This document shows, piece after piece, positions 16,632-25,352 of a stretch of 64,000 nucleotides of DNA. The position numbers and the translations under genes are program-made. The notes below the pieces were generated by a model. That model saw only the letters and a program-made list of their open reading frames with translations. It did no database searches and was not told the origin of the DNA. Position 1 is the first letter of the stretch. Each line of letters starts with the position of its first letter. Source of the stretch: Luteibacter flocculans (lineage in GTDB: Bacteria > Pseudomonadota > Gammaproteobacteria > Xanthomonadales > Rhodanobacteraceae); the NCBI RefSeq assembly GCF_023612255.1, contig NZ_CP063231.1, positions 2,648,001-2,712,000 of the forward strand. The letters are read 5' to 3'.

Positions 16632-17711
16632 GTGCCCAGTCTAACAAGCCGCCCCCTCCCGCCGGGAGATTCCAGCCTCTGCATCCTGCGCACTTCGGCC
16701 ATCGGCGATGTGACCCATGTTGTTCCGCTTATCCGTACCTTGCAGGAAAAGGCGCCGGATACGCGGCTGACCTGGATCGTCGGCAAGCTCGAACGCCGCC
16801 TCGTGGGCGACCTTCCCGGCGTGGAATTCGTGACCTTCGACAAGGCCGCGGGACGTGCAGGGGTGAAGGCCGTGCGCGATGCGCTCACCGGACGCCGCTT
16901 CGACGCCCTGCTGCACATGCAGGTGGCGCTCCGCTCGAATTTGCTGAGCCTGGCGGTCAAGGCCGATCGGCGTATCGGCTACGACAAGGCGCGCTCAAAG
17001 GATCTGCACGGCCTGTTCGTCAACGAGCGCATCGAAGCGCGCAGCGGCGAGCATGTGTTGGATGCGATGGCGAGCTTCATCGAACCGCTGGGCCTGAAAC
17101 AGACGGCCGTTCGCTGGGACATTCCCGTGCCCGACGAGGCGCATGCGTGGGCCGCAGAGCAATTGCCTGGCGAGACACCGACCTTGCTGGTCAGCCCGAT
17201 GTCGAGCCATACCGTGCGCAACTGGCGCGTGGAGCGCTATGCGGCGGTGATCGATCACGCGATGGCGCGCGGCATGCGCGTGGCGCTGGTCGGCGGTCCT
17301 TCCGAGGGCGAACGCGCCCTTGCCGACGCGATACTCGCGGCCGTGCGCCAGAAGCCGCTGGACCTGACCGGAAAGGACACGCTCAAGCGCTTCATGGCGT
17401 TGCTGGCGCGCAGCGCCATGATCCTCACACCCGACTCCGGCCCGATGCACATGGCAAACGCGGCCGGCGTGAAGGTGCTGGGCCTGCATGCGGCGAGCAA
17501 TCCGCATCGGTCCGGTCCGTACTCCGACCGCCGCTGGTGCGTGGACAAATATGACGAAGCGTCGCGCAAGTTCCTCGGCAAGCCCGCATCCGAGATTCCC
17601 TGGGGCACGAAGATCGAGAAGCCCGGCGTGATGGATCTGGTGCGGGTGGACGAGATGATCGAGCGCTTCGAAGCCTGCGCAACGCACCTCGGCCTTCATC
17701 TGGCAGGCTGA
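16632..17711 (+). CDS. GT9 heptosyltransferase (LPS core)
   Basis: Family 9 glycosyltransferase of 359 residues that adds heptose to the LPS inner core. N-terminal ILRTSAIGDVTHVVPLIRTL and C-terminal TPDSGPMHMANAAG are the family signatures (donor ADP-heptose site). GTG at 16632 is the only start in a sensible place; the frame is open far upstream but that part overlaps kdkA. It could be the waaC-like or waaF-like enzyme. Divergent from kdkA, supporting a core-LPS role. Confidence 0.88.
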   Translation: MPSLTSRPLPPGDSSLCILRTSAIGDVTHVVPLIRTLQEKAPDTRLTWIVGKLERRLVGDLPGVEFVTFDKAAGRAGVKAVRDALTGRRFDALLHMQVALRSNLLSLAVKADRRIGYDKARSKDLHGLFVNERIEARSGEHVLDAMASFIEPLGLKQTAVRWDIPVPDEAHAWAAEQLPGETPTLLVSPMSSHTVRNWRVERYAAVIDHAMARGMRVALVGGPSEGERALADAILAAVRQKPLDLTGKDTLKRFMALLARSAMILTPDSGPMHMANAAGVKVLGLHAASNPHRSGPYSDRRWCVDKYDEASRKFLGKPASEIPWGTKIEKPGVMDLVRVDEMIERFEACATHLGLHLAG

Positions 17712-17750
17712 GGGACAGCGGCACCGCCACCGCGGCGCCGCTGCCGACGA

Positions 17751-18155
17751 TCAGGCCTGCGGCGCGCGGTAATCCTGATACGACTTTTCTTCGACCAGCG
17801 TGGAGCCCAGCTTCAGGTTGATCTCGCGCTTGATCGCCGCGCGCTCGTCGTTCTCGAAGTACACCGAGCGAGCGAGCTGGATGAAGTCGTTGTCGAATTC
17901 CTGCGCCTTTTCCTTCAGGCGGATGCGGTCTTCGATGTCCCAAAGACGCTTGTTCACCGCGAGCAGCCGCGCCGTCTCGTCGGCGATATCGGTCTCGGAG
18001 GCCTTGTCGTTCTTCCAGGTGGCATCGAGCAATTCGAGCTCGTTGCGCACGTTGGCAAGCTTGGCCTCGTCCGTGATTTCCTGCAGTTTGATCTGGAGGA
18101 TCGTCATCTTGTCGATGAGTTCGCCGTAGGAAACGGGGGTCTGAATGAGGCTCAT
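17751..18155 (-). CDS. DUF6165 family protein
   Basis: 134-residue soluble, highly charged, mostly helical protein. The N-terminus VSYGELIDKMTILQIKLQEI matches what is known as DUF6165, a family without assigned function. SD sequence GGAGATC lies before the ATG. Convergent with the heptosyltransferase, 39 bases apart. An association with LPS or glycan genes is only suggested by position. Confidence 0.8.
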   Translation of the reverse strand: MSLIQTPVSYGELIDKMTILQIKLQEITDEAKLANVRNELELLDATWKNDKASETDIADETARLLAVNKRLWDIEDRIRLKEKAQEFDNDFIQLARSVYFENDERAAIKREINLKLGSTLVEEKSYQDYRAPQA

Positions 18156-18217
18156 GGTCGATCTCCGGTCGGTCAGGCGGCGGAGGTTACCAGCTTTGCC
18201 GTGCGGTCGGCGTCGCG

Positions 18218-19510
18218 TTAGGCCTCAAGCGAAATCAGGCCGAACGCGTCCAGTAGCAAGACCACGTTGAGCCCCAGCACCACCAGGGCGGCGGCGACGG
18301 CAGCGATGCTCACCGCAGGTCGGTTGCGGAACGGGCCCATCAGCTCGCTGCGACTGGTGAACCAGACCAGCGCGATCATCGGGAATGGCAACGCAATGCT
18401 CAGCGCCACCTGGCTCAGTACCAGCGCCCGCGTGGCATCTACACCCATCAGCACCACGGCAAAGCTCGGCAGCATCGTGACCGAGCGGCGCAGCCACAGG
18501 GGGATGTGGAACTCGACGAAGCCCTGCATGATCATCTGCCCCGCCATCGTGCCGACCACGGAGCTGGAAAAGCCCGAGGCGATCAGCGAAACGAGGAAGA
18601 TGGTCGCGGCGGCGCCGCCCAGCAACGGCACCAGGGTCTGGTAGGCCGTCTCGATCTTCGCCACATCCGGATGGCTTCCATGAAACGCACCGGCCGCCAT
18701 GACGACCATCGCCAGGTTGATGAGGCCCGCTAAGGACAGCGCGAGAATCACCTCGAGGTTGGACAGGCGGATGATGCGCTGACGCTCGTCGCGGGTCTTC
18801 GGTCGCGCGCGCCGCTCGGTCAGCCCCGAGTGCAGAAACAAGGCATGCGGCATGACCGTCGCGCCGATGATGCCGACAGCGATCGCGATGGCGGCGCTGT
18901 CCGGCAGACGAGGCACGAAGATCTGCTGACCGAGCGATGCCCAACCGACGGGCGCAATGAACAGCTCGGCGAGATACGACAAGCCCACCACGCCCACCAG
19001 CGCACCAATGGTGAGTTCGAGGCGTCGATAGCCCTTGCCTTCCAGCAGCAGCAAGGCGTACGTGACCACCGCGGTGATGCCCATGCCGACCAGCAGCGGC
19101 ATATGAAAAAGCAGCGCGAGACCGATCGCCCCGCCGAGAAATTCCGCGAGGTCGGTCGCCATCGCCGCGAGTTCGCTCACCACCCACATCACGTAGACCA
19201 GCGGCCGGGGCAGATGGGCACGGCATAGCTGGGCAAGGTTGAATCCGGTGACGATGCCGAGCCGCGCAGACAGGCTCTGGAACAGCATCGCGACAAGGTT
19301 CGCGAGCACCACCACCCACAGCAAGGCGTACCCGTAGCGTGCGCCGGCCTGGATGTTCGTGGCGAAGTTGCCGGGATCGATGTATGCCACCGACACGACC
19401 ATGGCGGGCCCGGCAAACGGCAGCAGACCGGCGAAGCCACGGCGGCGCCCATCGAGCACCTCGCGCATGACCGGTTCTTCGGGAAGCTCCGGGGAGACCT
19501 TCTGGAGCAT
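18218..19510 (-). CDS. mntH: Nramp-type Mn2+/divalent-metal transporter MntH
   Basis: Proton-coupled importer of Mn2+ and other divalent metals, inner membrane, about 11 helices, about 430 residues. Metal-site motif DPGN in AYIDPGNFATNIQAG (helix 1) and MPHALFLHSG in helix 6 are both intact. ATG at 19510 chosen; GTG at 19519 is an alternative. It follows yihY by about 50 bases on the same strand. I see no clear MntR/Fur operator or Mn riboswitch directly in front. Confidence 0.93.
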   Translation of the reverse strand: MLQKVSPELPEEPVMREVLDGRRRGFAGLLPFAGPAMVVSVAYIDPGNFATNIQAGARYGYALLWVVVLANLVAMLFQSLSARLGIVTGFNLAQLCRAHLPRPLVYVMWVVSELAAMATDLAEFLGGAIGLALLFHMPLLVGMGITAVVTYALLLLEGKGYRRLELTIGALVGVVGLSYLAELFIAPVGWASLGQQIFVPRLPDSAAIAIAVGIIGATVMPHALFLHSGLTERRARPKTRDERQRIIRLSNLEVILALSLAGLINLAMVVMAAGAFHGSHPDVAKIETAYQTLVPLLGGAAATIFLVSLIASGFSSSVVGTMAGQMIMQGFVEFHIPLWLRRSVTMLPSFAVVLMGVDATRALVLSQVALSIALPFPMIALVWFTSRSELMGPFRNRPAVSIAAVAAALVVLGLNVVLLLDAFGLISLEA

Positions 19511-19558
19511 GCTCACCACCCCGTGGCGGCGGGGATCGCGCCACTCGCGGTCACCATA

Positions 19559-20482
19559 CTACAGATGCCCTGCGTGGCTGGACGCACGTTTCCGGGGCTC
19601 TTCCGGCGGCAATTCCGCGGGTGCGGCCTCGATCTTGACCGCGTGCTCGCTCGGGCGGATCGGCTTGCCGCGTGCTTCCGCCACGCCCCGGGTCAATTCC
19701 GCACCCAGGAGGACGATGATCGATGAGTAGTAAGTCCATGTCAGCAGCACGATGAAGGCTCCCGCCGGACCGTACGCACCGCCGACGTTCGAGTATTGGA
19801 TGTAAAGGCCGATGGCGTACTTGCCCGCCAGGAACAGCACCGTGGTAAGCACCGCACCGATGAGTGCCTCGCTCCAGTCGATCAGCGCGTCCGGCAGCAC
19901 CTTGTACATGGCACCGAAGGCGGCGATGAACACCAGCACCGAGACGACGTATTCGGCGACGCTCCAGACCGTTGCATCGTCACGGAACAATGCGTGGATG
20001 ACCGCACTGACAACGAACGACACGATCAACATGAAGGCGATACCGCCCAGCAGCGCGAACGCCCGAGCGCGGGCACGCAGCCATGCGCCCACCGCCTCAC
20101 CCGGCTTGGCCTTCACCCGCCACACGCGGTCGAGGGTGCCCTGCAACTGTGCGAATACTGCAGAAGCACCGAAGAGCGTCACGCCAATGCCGATCACGCC
20201 GGCCAGATCGCCCAGCCGAGGATGCGACTTGGCGCTGGCGATCACGCCGTTCAGGGCCTCCGCAGCGCGGTCGCCCACGACACCCGCTAGCGCCTTGGAC
20301 AATTCGTCCTGCCAGGCCGGATGCAGCATCGAGACGACCCACACCAGCAGAAGCAGCAACGGCGCGAACGACAGCGCGGCGTAGAAGGACAGCGCCGCCG
20401 CGCGGGTCATCAGTTCGTCGTCGCTGAATCCGTCAACCGCCGATACGACCGTTTGCTTGACGGCACCAAAGGCCTTCTTCAT
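19559..20482 (-). CDS. YihY/BrkB family inner-membrane protein
   Basis: 307-residue polytopic protein with about six transmembrane helices. The start MKKAFGAVKQTV and the segment LMTRAAALSFYAALSFAPLLL mark the YihY/UPF0761 family, formerly annotated as ribonuclease BN, an assignment now rejected for the family. Function unknown. ATG at 20482 is chosen because AAGGAGAG precedes it; the longer frame upstream lacks support. The C-terminal tail is rich in Glu, Pro and Arg. Confidence 0.88.
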   Translation of the reverse strand: MKKAFGAVKQTVVSAVDGFSDDELMTRAAALSFYAALSFAPLLLLLVWVVSMLHPAWQDELSKALAGVVGDRAAEALNGVIASAKSHPRLGDLAGVIGIGVTLFGASAVFAQLQGTLDRVWRVKAKPGEAVGAWLRARARAFALLGGIAFMLIVSFVVSAVIHALFRDDATVWSVAEYVVSVLVFIAAFGAMYKVLPDALIDWSEALIGAVLTTVLFLAGKYAIGLYIQYSNVGGAYGPAGAFIVLLTWTYYSSIIVLLGAELTRGVAEARGKPIRPSEHAVKIEAAPAELPPEEPRKRASSHAGHL

Positions 20483-20601
20483 TTCGTCTCTCCTTAAGTC
20501 CACCACCATCGCGGGCAGCCGATAAAGACGAAGCGCACAGGATGTGAACGGGACAGCAAGAAACCGGAGCGAATGCATCGCGTGGGCCCTAGAATGGCGC
20601 G

Positions 20602-21255
20602 ATGGCCTTGAACCTGCTGATCGCCGACGACCACCCCATGTTCCGCGCCGCCTTGCTGCATGCGCTCGCCGAGCCCCTGCGCGGTGGCACGGCACGGGAA
20701 GCGGCCAGCCACAGTGCCATGGAGGCGGTGCTCGCCGAGGGCCACCCCATCGACCTGGTCCTGCTCGACCTGACCATGCCCGGGGCGATGGGGTTCTCGT
20801 CGTTACTGTGGCTGCGCGGGGAACACCCGGACATTCCCGTGCTGGTCGTCACATCCAACGACCACCCACGCAACGTACGACGCGCACAACAGTTCGGCGC
20901 GGCAGGTTTCGTGTCCAAGTCCGCATCGGCCGAGGCGTTGCGCGAGGCCGTCGCCCAGGTGATGGCCGGCGGCACGGCCTTCACGGCCGCCCGTGCGGAG
21001 CGCAGCGACGAGGACGCTCGTCTGGCGGCACGTCTGTCACGGCTCACGCCGGCACAGTTTCGTGTGCTCATGCTGATGGCCGAGGGGCTACTCAACAAAC
21101 AGATCGCGGCCGAACTCGGGCTCGCGGAGAACACGGTGAAGATTCACGTCACCGCCGTGCTGTCCAAGCTGGAGTGCCGATCGCGCACGCAGGCCGCGGT
21201 GCTGGTGAAATCGCTCGACGTCGACGAAGGCGTCGACGGTTCGCACCCTGGCTAA
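20602..21255 (+). CDS. NarL/FixJ-type response regulator
   Basis: 217 residues: N-terminal receiver with acidic pair IADDHPMF, phospho-acceptor Asp in LVLLDLTMPG (about residue 57), the conserved VVTS and FVSKS; C-terminal LuxR-type helix-turn-helix (LTPAQFRVLMLMAEGLLNKQ, then AENTVKIHV). Its stop overlaps the hybrid kinase gene by 4 bases tail-to-tail, and dctA lies beyond. By analogy with DctS/DctR of Rhodobacter it may control dicarboxylate uptake; that target is inferred. Confidence 0.9.
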   Translation: MALNLLIADDHPMFRAALLHALAEPLRGGTAREAASHSAMEAVLAEGHPIDLVLLDLTMPGAMGFSSLLWLRGEHPDIPVLVVTSNDHPRNVRRAQQFGAAGFVSKSASAEALREAVAQVMAGGTAFTAARAERSDEDARLAARLSRLTPAQFRVLMLMAEGLLNKQIAAELGLAENTVKIHVTAVLSKLECRSRTQAAVLVKSLDVDEGVDGSHPG

Positions 21256-23885
21256 TCGGACGTCATCAGCAGACGACTCATGACCGCACGCAGGCGCGCC
21301 GGGGCCAATGGCTTGATGAGATAGCGCAGCCCGAGGCCACGCGCATGTTCAATGGCCGCCGCGGACGGCGCGACCGATAGCAACACCGTCGGTGGCGAGC
21401 GTCCCCAGCGGGCGATCAGCGCCGCGCGCAGTTCGTCGCCGCTCGCACCGTCGAGCGGATCTTCCTGCAACAGGATGGCCGGAGCCTCGTCGGTCTCGGC
21501 ATGGCGCAGTGCGGCTTCGGCGCTGCCGACGGTGACCACATCGCAGCCCCACGACGACAGCAACGCAGACGTCACCCGCCGCGCCGCCGCATCGCCATCG
21601 ATAAGCAGCACGCGCTTGCCGCGAAATGGTGAATCGTCCACCCCGTAGTCGGCAGAGCCACTGTGCCCGATGCCTTCGAGGGCGAGCGGCAAGGTGATCG
21701 AGAACACACTGCCCCGCCCAGGCCAAGAGCGTACCGTTACCGGCGCGCCGAGCAGACGAGCGATCCGGTCCACGATCGACAGGCCCAGCCCCGCGCCGCG
21801 GCGCTCGCGATCCACGCCGTTGTCGAGGCGCAGGAACTCGTCGAAGATCGCCCGCGTCTTGGTCTCGGGAATGCCTATGCCGGTGTCCCAGACCTCGACC
21901 CTGGCCTGCCCGTGCTGGCGCCGCACGCCGATGAGCACGCGCCCGCGTGGCGTGTAATGCACGGCATTCGACAGAAAGTTCTGCAGCACGCGACGCAGCA
22001 GCAAGGGATCGCTGCGCACCACCACGGTCGTTTCGACCTGGCGGACGTCCAGCCCGCGCGCCTTGCCGAGCACGGCAAACTGCCGCCCCAGTTCCGCAAG
22101 CATCGGCCCGAGCAACACCGCGCTGAAACGCGCTTCGACCGCGCCGCCTTCCAGGCGCGACACGTCGAGCAGGCTCGCGAGCATATCGTCCTGCGTATCC
22201 AGCGCCGAGCGGATCTGTTCGACCAGTTGGCGTTCCGCGGGTGCCAGCGCGCCATCCGCCAGTGCTCCGATGAACATGCGCGCGGCGTTCAACGGTTGCA
22301 GCAAGTCATGCACGGCCGCGGCGACGAAGCGGGTCTTCGAGCGACTCGCGCGCTCGGCTTCGGCCTTCGCCTCGTGCAGATCGCGGGTTCGCTCATCCAC
22401 GCGCTGTTCGAGGGTGCTCGCCAAGGTGCGCAGTTCACGGGCGGCGGCCTTGTAGGCCGTGATGTCGGCATAGCTCGTGACGAAGCCGCCACCCGGCAAG
22501 GGATTGCCGCGAATTTCCAGGATGGTGCCGTCCGGCCGTTCGCGCTCGTACATGTGCGGGCTGCCGGCACGCAGGTAATCGAGACGTCGCTGGATGGCCT
22601 CCTCGACGTCGCCCGGTCCCAACAGACCGCGGCGCGCATTGAAGCGAAACAGCGCCTCGATGGGCTGCCCTACCTTCAGCAGCTCGTCGGGAAAGCCGAA
22701 GATCTCGCGGTAGCGGGAATTCCAGGCCACGAGACGCAGTTCGCCGTCGATCACGCTGACCCCTTGCGGAAGGTGATCGAGGTTGCTGTGTCCGCCCTGG
22801 CTTGCCTCGTGTGCCGCAGCGACGACGCTGTCCTGCGCGGTACGCAGTGCGGCGGCATGGTGCGCCACCATGCGTTCGAGTTCCTCGCGACTGCGCTGCC
22901 GCAGGCGCGCGAGGCCGATGCGCTGCTGGATGAACAGGCCGAAGAGGATCAGCGGCAACCAGCCCGCCAGCACAATCAGGGCGGCGTTGCGTCCCGCCTC
23001 CCACGCTGGCCGAGCATCGGCCAACAGGTGCAGGGTCCAGCCCTGTCGTGCGAGTGACATCGTGCGCCAGAGCACCTCGTGCGACACCGGCGGCGCATCC
23101 ACGATGGCGCGCAGCGCACCGTCGCTCAACGTGCCAAGCACGCGCCGTTCCACCGGCATCAGCGTATGTCCGCCGTATTGACGCGTGGCATCGATGGCCG
23201 TCATTTCTTGAGGCGCCAACGGCCTAAGCGTGCGATAAAGCCAGCCATCGCGGTTGGCGAGGAAAACCACGCCATGCTCGTCGGCCAGTGCCACGGTATC
23301 GTCGCTGAGCGCCCAATCCTCGCGCACCTCGTCGAGCGTGATCTTCAGCACCACCACGCCCAGGTGACGCCCCGCGTCGTCGTCCACGGCGCGCGCAATG
23401 AAGTACCCGGGCACGCGCGTCGATACCCCCAAGGCGTAGAACGTGGCGCGACCGTCGCGCATGGCATTGTGGAAATAAGGGCGGAAGCGGTAATCGAGCC
23501 CGACGTTGCTTCCTGGCGTATCCCAGTTGTTCGCCGCTATCGCGCGACCATCGCGATCCAGCAGCGTCAATGTGGACGAGTGCACGACGCCGTTGGCCTG
23601 CGCGAGCTTCTCGTTCAGCGCCGCCACGGTGCTCGGGGACAAAGGGCCACGCAGGGCCTCGCGCAACTCGGGGTCCAGCGCCAGCACGTCAGGCAGGACC
23701 GTGAAGCGGTCGATCAGGCGCCGTACCGCCGACGCGCGCAGGTGCAAGCGGTCCGCTGAGGCATGCGCGATATCCGCCAACTCGCGATGCCAGGCCCACC
23801 AGCCGGCCAGGGCCGAGGTGGCGAGCATGGTCGCCGCCAGCAAGGCGATCAGGGCGGGCTTGGGAATACGGAAGAATCGCGTCAT
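21252..23885 (-). CDS. DctB-like hybrid sensor histidine kinase
   Basis: 877 residues. TM1 about 11-30; periplasmic double-Cache sensor 31-300 containing FYALGVSTRVPGYFIA, like the C4-dicarboxylate sensor DctB; TM2 about 301-324; coiled coil; PAS about 366-480; DHp with phospho-His526 in VHDLLQPLN; HATPase with N box (FLSNAVHYTP), DTGIGIP and GAGLGLSI; C-terminal receiver 756-875. In the receiver, the acceptor position is Glu808 (LLQEDPLDG) and the acidic pair reads Asp763-Gly764; Lys858 is kept. The receiver therefore looks unable to accept phosphate normally. Divergent from dctA. Confidence 0.9.
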   Translation of the reverse strand: MTRFFRIPKPALIALLAATMLATSALAGWWAWHRELADIAHASADRLHLRASAVRRLIDRFTVLPDVLALDPELREALRGPLSPSTVAALNEKLAQANGVVHSSTLTLLDRDGRAIAANNWDTPGSNVGLDYRFRPYFHNAMRDGRATFYALGVSTRVPGYFIARAVDDDAGRHLGVVVLKITLDEVREDWALSDDTVALADEHGVVFLANRDGWLYRTLRPLAPQEMTAIDATRQYGGHTLMPVERRVLGTLSDGALRAIVDAPPVSHEVLWRTMSLARQGWTLHLLADARPAWEAGRNAALIVLAGWLPLILFGLFIQQRIGLARLRQRSREELERMVAHHAAALRTAQDSVVAAAHEASQGGHSNLDHLPQGVSVIDGELRLVAWNSRYREIFGFPDELLKVGQPIEALFRFNARRGLLGPGDVEEAIQRRLDYLRAGSPHMYERERPDGTILEIRGNPLPGGGFVTSYADITAYKAAARELRTLASTLEQRVDERTRDLHEAKAEAERASRSKTRFVAAAVHDLLQPLNAARMFIGALADGALAPAERQLVEQIRSALDTQDDMLASLLDVSRLEGGAVEARFSAVLLGPMLAELGRQFAVLGKARGLDVRQVETTVVVRSDPLLLRRVLQNFLSNAVHYTPRGRVLIGVRRQHGQARVEVWDTGIGIPETKTRAIFDEFLRLDNGVDRERRGAGLGLSIVDRIARLLGAPVTVRSWPGRGSVFSITLPLALEGIGHSGSADYGVDDSPFRGKRVLLIDGDAAARRVTSALLSSWGCDVVTVGSAEAALRHAETDEAPAILLQEDPLDGASGDELRAALIARWGRSPPTVLLSVAPSAAAIEHARGLGLRYLIKPLAPARLRAVMSRLLMTSD

Positions 23886-24001
23886 CAGGCCGTCAATGGT
23901 CGCACAGCCCCAAGGGCCTCTAGCCGGAATGTGTTATGGGCCGGGGAGGCATCGCGGGCTACAACACGACACCGCCTTCGAGGCGACCACCACGTGCCGC
24001 C

Positions 24002-25333
24002 ATGTCCTCCCCACGCCCCGAAACCGCCACGCCCTTCTATCGTCAGACCTACGTGCAGGTACTGGTTGCCATCGCGCTCGGCGCGCTGCTGGGCCACTAC
24101 TCGCCCGCCTTCGCCGAATCGCTGAAGCCGCTCGGTGACGCCTTCATCAAGCTGGTGAAGATGGTCATCGCGCCAGTGATCTTTCTCACCGTGGTCACCG
24201 GCATTGCCGGTATGCCCCACCTCAATGCGGTGGGTCGCGTGGTGTTCAAGGCGATGGCCTATTTCCTCGTCTTCTCCACCCTCGCGCTGGTGGTGGGGCT
24301 CATCGTCGCCAATGTCGTGCAGCCCGGCGCCGGATTGGACGTGGATGCCGCCACGCTTTCCACGAAGGAGATCGCCAACTACGCCTCCAAGGCGCACGAC
24401 ATGACGCTGACGGGCTTCCTGCTCGACATCATTCCCGATACGGTCGTCGGCGCGTTCACCTCCGGCAACATCCTGCAGGTGCTGCTGTTCGCCGTGTTGT
24501 TCGGCATTTCGCTGACCCTCGCAGGCGAGCGCGCGCGCCCCGTGGTGGACTTCTTCGATGCACTGACCACGCCTGTCTTCCGCCTGGTCCACCTGCTGAT
24601 GAAGGCCGCGCCGATCGGCGCCTTCGGAGCCATTGCCTTCACCATCGGCCGTTACGGCATCGGTTCGTTGTCGAATCTGCTCTATCTGGTCGCCACGTTC
24701 TATCTCACCTCGCTGCTGTTCGTGGTGGTGGTGCTCGGCACCATGGCGCGCATCGCCGGGTTTTCCATCTTCCGCCTGCTGCGTTACCTCAAGTCGGAGC
24801 TGCTGCTGGTGCTTGGCACGTCCTCGTCGGAGGCAGCACTACCCTCGCTGATGGAGAAGATGGAACGCGCGGGCTGCGACAAGTCTGTGGTGGGTCTCGT
24901 GGTGCCCACGGGCTACTCGTTCAATCTCGACGGCACCAACATCTACATGACGCTCGCCGCGCTGTTCATCGCGCAGGCCACGAACACGCCGTTGTCGCTC
25001 GGCGAGCAGATCGCGCTTCTGCTGGTGGCGATGGTGAGTTCCAAGGGTGCGGCCGGCGTCACCGGCGCCGGATTCGTGACGCTGGCGGCGACGCTCTCGG
25101 TGGTGCCTTCGCTTCCCGTGGCAGGCATGGCATTGATCCTTGGCATCGACCGCTTCATGAGCGAATGCCGTTCGCTGACCAACTTCATCGGCAACGCCGT
25201 GGCAACGATCGTGGTGGCTCGCTGGGAAGGCGCACTCGATCGCGGCACGCTGGCAGCGACGCTCGCCGATCGTACCGACGGCGTGCAAACCAGCAACGGC
25301 ACGAGCCTCAACCACGGCAACGCTACGCCCTGA
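24002..25333 (+). CDS. dctA: C4-dicarboxylate transporter DctA
   Basis: Proton/sodium-coupled symporter (DAACS family) importing succinate, fumarate and malate; 443 residues, inner membrane. Recognisable segments are [20 protein letters not shown], the Ser-rich re-entrant loop [11 protein letters not shown], the [10 protein letters not shown] motif and [15 protein letters not shown] at 24002 chosen; the frame extends upstream to 23936 without family similarity. Divergent from the DctB-like kinase and followed 19 bases later by a porin. No -24/-12 sigma54 promoter was seen upstream. Confidence 0.94.
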   Translation: MSSPRPETATPFYRQTYVQVLVAIALGALLGHYSPAFAESLKPLGDAFIKLVKMVIAPVIFLTVVTGIAGMPHLNAVGRVVFKAMAYFLVFSTLALVVGLIVANVVQPGAGLDVDAATLSTKEIANYASKAHDMTLTGFLLDIIPDTVVGAFTSGNILQVLLFAVLFGISLTLAGERARPVVDFFDALTTPVFRLVHLLMKAAPIGAFGAIAFTIGRYGIGSLSNLLYLVATFYLTSLLFVVVVLGTMARIAGFSIFRLLRYLKSELLLVLGTSSSEAALPSLMEKMERAGCDKSVVGLVVPTGYSFNLDGTNIYMTLAALFIAQATNTPLSLGEQIALLLVAMVSSKGAAGVTGAGFVTLAATLSVVPSLPVAGMALILGIDRFMSECRSLTNFIGNAVATIVVARWEGALDRGTLAATLADRTDGVQTSNGTSLNHGNATP

Positions 25334-25352
25334 CCACGACGAGACGGACTGC

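Noticed and set aside
23886-24001. Sigma54 promoter for dctA
   Set aside because: No TGGCAC-N5-TTGCW match was found by eye in the intergenic region.
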